Positions 1 to 9,700 of a DNA stretch of 64,000 nucleotides are shown piece after piece. Both the position numbers and the translations under genes were made by a program. Position 1 is the stretch's first letter. Every line of letters starts with the position of its first letter. Origin of the DNA: Melittangium boletus DSM 14713 (GTDB lineage Bacteria; Myxococcota; Myxococcia; Myxococcales; Myxococcaceae); contig NZ_CP022163.1 of assembly GCF_002305855.1 (NCBI RefSeq), forward strand, positions 6,448,292 to 6,512,291, written 5' to 3'. Below the pieces are notes generated by a model. The model ran no database searches, was not told the origin of the DNA, and saw only the letters and a program-made list of their open reading frames with translations.

Positions 1-62
1 CCAGTCATCTGGACGGTGCCATCCGGCAGGAAGTCCGCGTCTTGGAGGAGCAGGAGGTTCAC
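1..62 (-). CDS. rsmE: 16S rRNA (uracil-1498-N3)-methyltransferase, 5' end only
   Basis: Only the first 20 codons are in the window, running off its left edge. They begin with a GTG preceded by a clear GGGAGG ribosome-binding site and encode MNLLLLQDADFLPDGTVQMT. That start closely resembles the N terminus of many RsmE proteins, which methylate N3 of U1498 in 16S rRNA using S-adenosylmethionine. The gene follows the prolyl oligopeptidase by about 17 bp in the same direction, so the two may be co-transcribed. The call rests on a very short match and needs the neighbouring sequence. Confidence 0.55.
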   Translation of the reverse strand, partial: MNLLLLQDADFLPDGTVQMT

Positions 63-79
63 GCCCTCCCGTGTCTAGC

Positions 80-2257
80 CTACTTCGCGGGGGATTGGGT
101 CGCCGGAGCCTTCACGGGCCGGTACTTCACGCCCAGCTCATTGAAGAGGAAGGCGTAGACGTCCACGTTCTCCGCGATGGTCTCGGACAGGGGGCTGCCG
201 CCGCCGTGGCCCAGGGCGTTGGTGCGCAGCAGCACCGGCCGTTTGGTACCCGTGGCCTCCTGGAGCCGCGCCACCATCTTGCGCGAGTGGAACGGATCCA
301 CGCGCGGATCGTTGTCTCCCGAGGTGAACAGGACCGAGGGGTACTGCGTCTTGTCCTTCACGTGGTGGTAGGGCGAGTAGCCATACAGCGCCTGGAATTG
401 GGCGGCGTCCTTCACCGTGCCGTACTCGGTGGTGTTGAACTGCCCATTGGGCGTGAGCTCCACGCGCAGCATGTCGTAGATGCCCACGCGCGCCACGACC
501 GCGCGGTACATCTCCGGGTGCTGGGTGAGCGCCGCGCCCATCAGGAGGCCGCCGTTGCTGCCGCCCTGGATGGCCAGACGCGCGGGCTTCGTCCACTTCG
601 TGTCCACCAGCAGCTTCGCGCAGGCGTAGAAGTCATCGAAGACGTTCTGCTTCTTCGTGAGATAGCCCTGGGTGTGCCACGCCTCGCCAAACTCGGCGCC
701 GCCGCGCAGGTGGGAGATGGCCACGATGCCGCCCTGCTCGATGAAGGCGTGGTGGAGCGGGTTGAGGCCCGGGGTGAGGGAGATGCTGAAGCCGCCGTAG
801 CCGGTGAGCAGCGTGGGGTTGTTTCCGTTGCGCTTCGCCTTGGCCGAGCGCAGCACGTCGAGCGGTACCTGGGTGCCATCCTTGGACTTGCACTGGAGCG
901 TTTCCACCACCACGTCCCGGGTGTCCACGGGCGAGGTGCGGCCGAGCGCCGTCTTCGTGAGCGTGCCCTCCTTCGCCGCGTAGCGGTACACGGTCAGCGG
1001 CTGGGTGTAGCTGCTCAGCGGCACGAGGAGATCATCCCCCTCCAAGGGAATCGCCCCCATGGAGGACACCGGCGGCGTGGGCACCTCGCCGAGCGCCTTG
1101 CCGTCCAGGCCCACCATGCGGATCCGCGTGGGGCCTCCGAGCTGTTCGAGCAGGTAGACGCGGGTGGCGCCCGCGCGCAGTCCCGCGAGCGAGGACTCGC
1201 CCTGGGGCACCAGGACGGTGGCCTTGTCCAACGACGGCGTGGCGAGCGGGATGCGCAGCAGCTTGCCTCGGGGCGCGTCCTGGTGCGACAGGGCGTAGAG
1301 GGCCCCGTCCGGCCCGAAGTCCGCGTGCACGAGCTTGTCCTCGAAGCGGGAGACCTGGGTCCAGGCGCCCTTCGCGCCGCGCAGATAGAAGGCGTACTCG
1401 CCGCCGTCACCATTGCCGAGGCGGGCCAGGGTGAAGGCTCCATCGTCGGAGCTCTGGAGCGTGAAGAAGGCGATGCGCGGCGCGTCCTTGCCCAGCTCGT
1501 GGGTGTCCTGCGCCGTGGGCGTGCCGAGCTTGTGGAAGTACACCTGCTGGAAGAAGTCGCGGTCCTCGGCGGGGCGCTCCTCGCCGGGGTAGCGGGTGTA
1601 GAAGAAGCCCGTGCCCTCCGCGTTCCACGCGAGGTCTCCTCCGGCGGTGCCTCCCGACACGCGGGGAATGGTCTCGCCCGGCAGGGGCTTGCCCGTGGCC
1701 ACGTCATAAATGGTGACATCGCCACTCTCGGTGCCGTCCTTGGACAGGGACACGGCGACCTTCTTGCCATCCCGCGAAGGGGCGAAGAAGTCGATCGTGG
1801 TGTGGCCACTCGGGTCCAGCTCCATCGGGTCCACCAGCACGCGCGCCGTGGAGGGGTCGTCCACGGAGGGCAACACCACGAGCGCGGCCTGCTGCCGGGG
1901 GGGCTGGAACCTCATGGAGAAGAGGACGCCGCCCTTCTGCTGCATTCCGAAGTGGGCGGGGGACTGATGGGAGAGGAGCCCGGTGATGCGCTCGCGGATG
2001 GCGTCACGCGAGGGCAGGGCATCCAGCACGGCGCGCGTGTAGGCCGTCTGTCCGGCGACCCAGTCGCGAACCTGGGGGTCCCCGCTCTTCTCGAGCCACT
2101 GGTAGGGGTCCGCCACCTTGACGCCGTGGTAGGTGTCCTCCACGGGCTCCTTCGCCGCGACGGGAGGCGGAGGCACGGCGTTCTTGGGGGCGGCCAGCGG
2201 TGAGAGGGGGAGCAGCAACGACAGGGCGGCGAGCACCGGTTTCGAACGAGGGGGCAC
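80..2257 (-). CDS. secreted prolyl oligopeptidase (peptidase S9A)
   Basis: The 725-residue protein has a hydrophobic signal segment (about residues 8-23), so it is probably exported. It follows the S9A plan: an N-terminal strand near HGVKVADPYQWLE, a seven-bladed propeller in the middle, and a C-terminal alpha/beta hydrolase domain. The catalytic Ser is S567 in GGSNGG, the Asp is D650 in GDNDPRVD, and the His is H684 in GHGGG. S9A enzymes cut short peptides after proline. Length is normal for the family (about 700). A predatory, protein-feeding lifestyle fits an exported peptidase. The ATG start gives the signal peptide directly. The lipoprotein gene upstream ends in a hairpin, so this gene probably has its own promoter. 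Confidence 0.93.
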   Translation of the reverse strand: MPPRSKPVLAALSLLLPLSPLAAPKNAVPPPPVAAKEPVEDTYHGVKVADPYQWLEKSGDPQVRDWVAGQTAYTRAVLDALPSRDAIRERITGLLSHQSPAHFGMQQKGGVLFSMRFQPPRQQAALVVLPSVDDPSTARVLVDPMELDPSGHTTIDFFAPSRDGKKVAVSLSKDGTESGDVTIYDVATGKPLPGETIPRVSGGTAGGDLAWNAEGTGFFYTRYPGEERPAEDRDFFQQVYFHKLGTPTAQDTHELGKDAPRIAFFTLQSSDDGAFTLARLGNGDGGEYAFYLRGAKGAWTQVSRFEDKLVHADFGPDGALYALSHQDAPRGKLLRIPLATPSLDKATVLVPQGESSLAGLRAGATRVYLLEQLGGPTRIRMVGLDGKALGEVPTPPVSSMGAIPLEGDDLLVPLSSYTQPLTVYRYAAKEGTLTKTALGRTSPVDTRDVVVETLQCKSKDGTQVPLDVLRSAKAKRNGNNPTLLTGYGGFSISLTPGLNPLHHAFIEQGGIVAISHLRGGAEFGEAWHTQGYLTKKQNVFDDFYACAKLLVDTKWTKPARLAIQGGSNGGLLMGAALTQHPEMYRAVVARVGIYDMLRVELTPNGQFNTTEYGTVKDAAQFQALYGYSPYHHVKDKTQYPSVLFTSGDNDPRVDPFHSRKMVARLQEATGTKRPVLLRTNALGHGGGSPLSETIAENVDVYAFLFNELGVKYRPVKAPATQSPAK

Positions 2258-2264
2258 GAAGCCT

Positions 2265-2292
2265 CTCCGGGGTAGGGGGTCGAGCCCCGGAG
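2265..2292 (-). terminator. hairpin downstream of the 418-aa lipoprotein gene
   Basis: CTCCGGGG (2265-2272) pairs perfectly with CCCCGGAG (2285-2292) across a 12-nt loop. It lies just after the stop codon of the minus-strand lipoprotein gene and before the ATG of the peptidase. There is no T tract, so it is a candidate only. Confidence 0.4.
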
Positions 2293-2335
2293 CCTGCCAC
2301 GTGCCGCCTTTGTCGCGGCGCGTCTTTTCGGAGGC

Positions 2336-3592
2336 CTAGAACAGACGCAGGGTGGTGTTCTGGTTCACATTGCCCGCGCGCAGGTTCTTCAAGGGCGTCA
2401 CGGTGTAGCCCGCGACCGCCGCGCAGCCCGCCGCGGAGCCGATGGAGCGCATCTGCGCGAGGTTCGAGGCATTGCGCGGACGCAGCACGATGCCGTTGAA
2501 GTCGATGCTCGTGCCGCGATCGCCCGAGTCGAACGCCGTGGCGACCTTGTACCCGATGGACAGCGTGAACCCGTCGCCGGACAGCTCCGTGGTGGTCGTC
2601 TCCGACGCGCCGTTGTTGGCCACGTTCGCCGGGAGGCTGCCCGTCAGGCCGTTGCCATTCGTATCGGGCGCGTTCGCGGTGGCGAGCTGGCAGTCCTCGG
2701 TGCGCGACACGATCTCCACCGGACGGTTGAAGGTGACGACGAGCTTGCCGCCCGCGCCCAGGAGCACGCTCGGGTCATCCACGTTGGAGCGCACGGCGTA
2801 GAGGAAGGTGTCCGTGGACGCGGCATCGGTCGCGAGCGCGATGCGCTGGTCGGCCTGGCTCACGCCGGCCACGAAGTTGCCCTGTCCCGCCAGCACCCGC
2901 GAGTCCAGCGGCTCGTTGAGCACCGCCTCGCAGTGGTACTCGGCGCCGTTGACGAGCTGGGCGCCCGGGATGACCGCCACGCCATCCTCCCCCGTGGTGG
3001 CGCTCACCGTGGTGGAGCCGGTGTTCTTCGGGGTCAGGAACTCCCCCGACGTCTGCAACGAATTGCCCAGGGCGCTCGCCGGCAGGTACTGGCAGAGCAG
3101 CTGCACCTTCGGCACCGGTTGATTGTCGAGCGTCACGTTGAACCGGTAGTCCACCGAGAAGCCCTTGGGGAACATCCGGATGTTGCCCACGTACTGCGAG
3201 TGCTCCACGTCCTCGGAGAGCAGCGGGTAGGTGAACTCCCCGACGAAGCGCTCGTAGCCCGGCGCCTGGGCGAAGAGGGGGATGGGCATTCCCTCGGGGA
3301 TGTCCTCGATCTGGAAGCACCCATCCGCCTCGATGGCGTTGTCATCGTTCAAGTCGCCCTTGCCACAGGGGACGGCCCGGCGGAACTCACCATTGATGAG
3401 CGCGTACACCTGGCTCTTGCTGTCCGCGTCGTCATCGATGTTGTTCTTGCCGTCGGCCTTGAAGAAGTTCAGGCGCTGACCGCTCTGCCCATCCACGACG
3501 AAGCCCACGAGCCGGCCATGGTTGGCTTCCCAGTCGCAGCCCGCCAGGGACAGCAGCGAGAGCGTCAGGAACTTCCGAGTCAACCCATTCAT
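2336..3592 (-). CDS. lipoprotein of unknown function with carboxypeptidase-regulatory-like N-terminal domain
   Basis: The 418-residue protein starts with a lipoprotein signal ending LLSLAGC, so the mature N terminus is C19 followed by Asp. The start is supported by an AAGGGGG ribosome-binding site. Residues after the lipobox (GRLVGFVVDGQSGQ) look like the first strands of a regulatory-type beta-sandwich. Two acidic loops, DDDADSKS and DLNDDNAIEADG, could bind calcium. Several cysteines suggest disulfide bonds. I do not recognise a catalytic domain; a structural or binding role at the membrane is an inference. It is transcribed divergently from the giant protease and may share its regulatory region. 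Confidence 0.8.
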   Translation of the reverse strand: MNGLTRKFLTLSLLSLAGCDWEANHGRLVGFVVDGQSGQRLNFFKADGKNNIDDDADSKSQVYALINGEFRRAVPCGKGDLNDDNAIEADGCFQIEDIPEGMPIPLFAQAPGYERFVGEFTYPLLSEDVEHSQYVGNIRMFPKGFSVDYRFNVTLDNQPVPKVQLLCQYLPASALGNSLQTSGEFLTPKNTGSTTVSATTGEDGVAVIPGAQLVNGAEYHCEAVLNEPLDSRVLAGQGNFVAGVSQADQRIALATDAASTDTFLYAVRSNVDDPSVLLGAGGKLVVTFNRPVEIVSRTEDCQLATANAPDTNGNGLTGSLPANVANNGASETTTTELSGDGFTLSIGYKVATAFDSGDRGTSIDFNGIVLRPRNASNLAQMRSIGSAAGCAAVAGYTVTPLKNLRAGNVNQNTTLRLF

Positions 3593-3710
3593 GAGGAACC
3601 CCCTTGGAAAAACGATGAAGGGCGGGGTGCTTAGTCGACTTTCAGACGGGCCGCCATGGGCTCCAGGGCCTCTCCAGAGAGAATCCTGTCTTTTCGGGAG
3701 TGTTGGCTAT

Positions 3711-3740
3711 TTGAAGTTTTGATTCCAGCCGTGCTAGACG
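3711..3740 (+). promoter_or_regulatory. possible promoter for the giant protease gene
   Basis: TTGAAG (3711-3716) and TAGACG (3735-3740) are separated by 18 nt, 45 bp before the chosen ATG at 3785, in the only non-coding gap between divergent genes. The -10-like element matches the consensus poorly. Confidence 0.25.
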
Positions 3741-3784
3741 ATTCGCGCCCAACCCGATGGGCGATAGAGGGGGCTCTTCCAATC

Positions 3785-6700
3785 ATGACGACATCCGCGA
3801 TGAGCAGCGTGCGACTGCTCTGGGCCGTGGGGCTGTTGGCTGTGCTGGCGTGTGGAAGTCCCGCCAGCGAGCCCACGCTCCCAGTGCGTGAGGGATTCCG
3901 GGCGGGGCTCTCGCTCCACAAGGTCCAGCTCAGCGCCGAGCGCGCCGGGCAGCTGGCGCGGGGTGGGGTGCCGCTGCGGACCCTCGCGGACTACGGTGCC
4001 TTCACGCTGGTGCAGGTGGAGGACGCGGCCCTCGCGGCGCTGCCCGAGGGCGAGGGCGTGGAGCCGCGGGACGACTCCAACGATCTCCTGCTCAACGCGG
4101 GAGTCATCGACACGGCGTCGGCGCATGGACGGTCGCTGCGGGGCATGAAGGCGCGGGCGGCGGGCAAGGGCATGCACCTGGTGCAGTTCGTGGGCCCCAT
4201 CCAGCCCGAGTGGTACGCGGCGCTCGTTGCCACGGGGGTCCAGGTGGTGGCGTACATCCCCCACAACGCCTACCTCGTGTATGGCGACGGGGCCACGCTG
4301 GAGCGCCTGCGGATGCACGTGAGCGGAGCGCCCGTCATCCAGTGGAACGGGGATTACCTGGATGACTACAAGCTGGCTCCCTCCATCCTCGAGGCTCGGA
4401 CGGAGACCTACGCCGTCCAGCTCATCAAGGACGACGAGGCGAACCGCGAGACCCTGGACCTGGTGCACCGGCTCCAGAAGCGGGAGGGCGTCACCCAGGA
4501 GGCCCTGGGCTACGTCAACGTGGTGGTGGCCCTGGAGCGGCGGCGGCTCTTCGAGCTCGCGACCCGTCCGGATGTCGTGTCCATCCAGCCGCACTTCACG
4601 CCCCGGAAGTTGGACGAGCGGCAGGCGCTGATTTCCGCCGGACAGCTCTCGGCCTCGGGGACGGGGCCCGCCGCGGCGAGCTATCTGACCTGGCTGGCGT
4701 CCAGGGGGTTCACCCAGGCGCAGTTCAACGCCTCGGGCTTTGGCGTGGACCTGTCGGACAGCGGTCTGGACAATGGGACGCTGCCGCCCAACCACTTCGG
4801 CCTGTACACGAGCGGCGACGTCTCCAGCACGAGCCGCTTGGTCTACAGCCGGTTGGAAGGAACCCCCAACACGGGAAGCACGCTCCAGGGCTGTGATGGC
4901 CATGGCGCCGTGAACGCGCACATCATCGGCGGGTACGGCATCCGCGATGGGACTCAATTCAAGGATGGCGGGGGCTACTACCACGGACTGGGTGTGGCGC
5001 CCTTCGTGCGGATGGGCGCCTCGGTCGTCTTCGACCCGGATTACTTCACCTATCCCGACTACGAGGACCTCCAGTCGCGCGCCTATCGCGATGGCATGCG
5101 CATCGGCAGCAATAGCTGGGGCTCCGCCAGCAACGCCTATACCGCGGATGCGCAGCGCTTCGACGCCCTGGTGCGGGACGCGCAGCCCACGGGCTCGGCG
5201 GTGCCTGTCGCGGGCAATCAGGAGATGGTGCTCGTCTTCTCGGCGGGCAATTCGGGCAGCGCGAGCGGCTCCCTGAGCAGCCCCGGCTCGGGCAAGAACG
5301 TCATCACCGTGGGCGCCTCCGAGAACGTGCGGCTCTTTGGCAACTCGGACGGGTGCGGCGTTGACGACAACGCGGCCGACAACCTCCTCGACATGGCGGC
5401 CTTCTCCAGCCGGGGGCCCACCGCGGATGGACGCAAGAAGCCAGACCTGGTGGCTCCTGGCACGCACGTGGTGGGCGGCGCACCCCAGAGCGATGTGCAG
5501 CGCAGCCCGACACCTCCGTACCCCTACGGGCTGGCGAACTCGTGCCTCACCGGGAACGGGATTTGTGGTGGCACCACCTCGAGCTTCTACCCGACCGGGC
5601 AGCAGTGGTTCATCGCCTCCTCGGGTTCCAGTCACGCGTCTCCGGTGATCGCCGGAGGGGCGGCGCTCGTGCGCCAATACTTCATCAACCAGGGCCATGC
5701 GCCGCCGAGTCCGGCGATGACGAAGGCCGTCCTGATGAATTCCGCCCGCTACCTCACCGGGACGGGCGCGGGTGACAGCCTCTATTCCAACAGCCAGGGC
5801 ATGGGCCTGGTGGATCTGGGCAGGGCGTTCGATGGGGGCGTGCGCATGCTGGAGGACCAGAAGCCGGCGAATCTGTTCACCGGCTCGGGCCAGTCGCGCT
5901 CCTTCTCCGGAACGGTGACCGACACGAGCAAGCCGGTCCGCGTCACGCTGGCCTGGACGGACGCGCCGGGCTCCACCACCGGTTCCGCCTGGAACAACAA
6001 CCTGGACCTCTCCGTGACGCACAACGGCGTCACCTACAAGGGCAACGTCTTCTCCGGTGCCACCTCCACCAGCGGGGGGAGCGCGGACGCCGTCAACAAC
6101 GTGGAGAGCGTCTTCCTGCCGGCGGGAATCTCGGGCCCTGTCTCCGTGACGGTGACAGCGTCCAACATCAACTCGGATGGCGTTCCCGGCAATGGCACCG
6201 CGTTGGATCAGGACTTCGCGCTCGTCGTCTACAACGTGACGTCCTCCGCGTGTTCCGCGGGTGCGGCTCCCACGGGGGTGATGGCGACCGCCATCGGCAA
6301 CAACCGCGTCGACGTGAGCTGGAACGCCGCCAGCGGCGCCTCGTCGTACACCCTCTATCGCTCCACGACGGCGGGCGGGCCCTACACGCAGGTGGCCAAC
6401 CTGGGGACGACGTCCTATTCCGACACCGGCCTGCCGGGCGGTGTCCGGCATTACTACGTGGTGACCTCCACCGCGTGCACGGAGTCCGCCCGGTCCGCCG
6501 AGGTCTCGGCGGTGCCCAACGGCACGTGTGGTCAGCGGCCCTCGTTCGTGGGTCTCCTCGGCGCCACGAGCGGAGCCTCGTCCACCTGCACCAATACGCT
6601 GACCTGGTCCGCGGCGACGCCCCACTGCGGAGGGTCGCTGAGCTACTCGGTGTACCGGAGCACCACGTCGGGCTTCACGCCTTCCTTGGCCAATCGCATC

Positions 6701-9700
6701 GCCACGGGCGTGAGCGCGACCTCGTTCTCGGATGACGCGAACCTGACGAACGGCACGGCGTACCACTACGTGGTGCGCGCCACCGAAACGTCCACCACGA
6801 CGCTCGAGGACACCAACACGGTCCAGAGGTCGGTCACGTCCACGGGGGCGAATGCTTCCGCGGTGAATTACTTCGATGACTTCGATGGCAACCGTCCCGC
6901 GAACGCGGACGCGTACTGGACGTCCTCGGCGATGAATGGGAACACGGCCGCCCTCAAGATCATCAGCGGCTGCTACTACCAGTCAGCCACGAAGGCGTAC
7001 CGCTTCGGATCGACCGATCCAGCCTGCGGTGGTTTCTATCCCTCGAATACGGATGTCGTGCTCGCGCTGGGTGGCAACGGCTCGGTGAGTGGTCTCAATG
7101 GCTTCTCCCTGCCGGCTGGCGTGTCCGGAGCCGAGATGACGTTCAATCTCTGGCACTCGATGGAGTCTGGCTACGACGGCGCCTGGCTCATGTACAGCAC
7201 CACGAGTGCGTCCGGTCCTTGGACCCCCATTTCCGACGTGGTTTCCTCGACGGCGCCGTACATCTCGGCGGGGGGGTATAACGGAGTGCTCAGGTCCGAC
7301 AACACGCTTCGTACCTGGAGCAGCCAGAGCGGCGGTGGGACTGGCGGGCTGAACGCCGTCACCGTCAAGCTGGGGGCCTTGGCGGGTCGGACGGTGTGGT
7401 TCGGTTTTCGCTTCTACAGCGACGACACCGAAGTGGCCGAGGGCGTCTATGTGGACAACGTTCGCATCACGGCGGGCGCCATCGTTGCTTGCTCCACCCG
7501 CACGGTGCCCGCGGGCTCGGCCGTGACCTACCGGGTGAGCGGACTGGGCGCTTCCACCGTGGTCAACACGCCTGTCTCCCTCACCGTGACCGCGTTGGAC
7601 TCCTCGGGCAATCCGGCGACGAGCTACAACGGCAGCGCGGCGTTCACCAGCAGCGATCCCCAGGCGGTCCTCCCGTCCACCACGGCCTTCAGCTCGGGCG
7701 TGGCCAACGTGTCCGTCACCTTCAAGACCGGGGGCACCCAGTCCATCTCCGTGTCGGACACGGTGCGGCCCGCGCTCTCGGGGGGCGCCAGCACCCTCGT
7801 CACCATTCCTCCCGCCACCCGGCTCGTCTTCACCGTGCAGCCTGGGACGACCGCGGCGGGCAAGTCCATGACGCCCGCCGTGAAGGTGGGGCTCCTGGAT
7901 GCGTCGGGCAATCCCACGACGGGCAGCCAGAGCATCACCCTCGCGGTGGCCAGCAACCCGAGTGGTGGAACCTTGTCCGGGACCACCACCGTGAACGCGG
8001 TGGCGGGGGTGGCCACGTTCAGCGACCTGTCCATCGACAAGGTGGGCGCGGGGTACACGTTGTCCGCCAGCGCCACGGGCCTCACGGGCGCCACCAGCTC
8101 CACCTTCCAGATCACCGCGGATGCGCCGTCGAAGCTCGTCTTCGTGACTCCGCCCGCTCATGGCGTCGCGGGTGAGGCCTTCACGCCGTCGGTGCGGGTC
8201 GCGCTGGTGGACAAGTTCGACAACCCCACGGCCTCCACCGCCAGCGTCACGGTCGCGTTGGGCGCCAACCCGGGCGGCGGCACGTTGTCGGGCACCCGCA
8301 CGGTGAGCGCCGTGGGGGGCGTGGCGACCTTCTCCTCCCTGACCCTCGACAAGGTGGGGACGGGCTACACGCTGGTGGCGACCTCGGGTGCGCTCCCCTC
8401 CGTGACGAGTGGCGCGTTCAACCTCGCCGCGGCGGCGCCGTCCCGGCTCGTCTTCACCCAGCAGCCGACCTCGACCACGGTGGGCGCCGGCATCACTCCG
8501 GCCGTGAAGGTCGCCTTGCAGGACGCGTACGGCAATCCGGCGACGGAGGCGACCAACGCGATCTCGTTGTCGCTCGCCAACAACCCGAGCGGCGCCACGT
8601 TGGGAGGCTCCACCACCGTGAACGCGGTGGCGGGCGTGGCCACGTTCAGCGCGCTGTCGTTGGATCGCGCGGGCAGCGGCTACACCTTGTCCGCGACCTC
8701 CAGTGGCCTGACCTCGGCCGTCAGCACCGGCTTCAACATCGGCGCGACGTCCGCCACGCAGCTCGTCTTCACCACCTCGCCTCCGAGCACCGTGACCGCC
8801 GGTGCCCCCTTCACGGCGAGGGTGGAGGTGCGTGACAGCGCGGGCAATCCCGTCTCCGGCTCGTCGGCGCAGGTGATGCTGTCGCTCGTCAACGCCGCGG
8901 GCGCCACGCTGGGCGGCACGACGACGGCGAGCACCACGGGCGGGGTGGCCACCTTCTCCAACCTCACCGTGGACAAGGCGGGCACGGGGTACGCGCTCCA
9001 GGCGTCCGTCTCGGGCCTGCCGTCCAAGACGTCGTCCTCCTTCGGCGTCAACCCGGGCGCGGTCGCGGCCCTGGGCTTCCTCGCGCAGCCGGGCAACACC
9101 GCCGCGGGCGCGACCCTCGCTCCCCCGGTCCGCGTGGCGTTCCAGGACGCGCGGGGCAACACCGTGTCGTCCACCAGTGGGAGCATCACGCTGGCCCTGG
9201 GCAACAATCCCTCGAGCGCCACCCTGGGGGGCACGAAGACGGTGACGGCCGTCAACGGCGTGGCCTCCTTCACGGACCTCTCCGTGGACAAGGTGGGCGC
9301 GGGGTACACGCTGCGGGCCACGTCCGGTGCGCTCTCCGCCACCAGCGCGGGCTTCGACGTGACGGAGGGCTCGGCGGTGCGGCTCGTCTTCCGTACGGCG
9401 CCAGCCAACGGCGTGGCGGGGTCGGTGCTCTCCGCCGTCGAGGTGGAACTCCAGGATGCGCTGGGCAACCGCGCGACGGGCTCCACGGCGCCGGTGACGC
9501 TGAGCCTGGGCGGTCCGTCCGGAGGCACGCTCGCGGGCACCCTCACGGTGTCGGCTGTCAGCGGCGTGGTGACGTTCTCGACCCTCTCCATCGACAAGGC
9601 GGCGGCGGGCTACACGCTCACCGCGCGTTCCCCGGGCCTGACGGAGGCCACCAGCGCCTCCTTCTCCATCACGCCGGGGGCGGCCTCGGCGCTGGCGTTC

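Noticed and set aside
71..2203. Long plus-strand open frame (710 codons) over the prolyl oligopeptidase gene
   Set aside because: It is the antisense shadow of a gene with intact catalytic motifs. Its translation is Arg/Gly/Val-rich and low-complexity, as expected from high-GC third positions.
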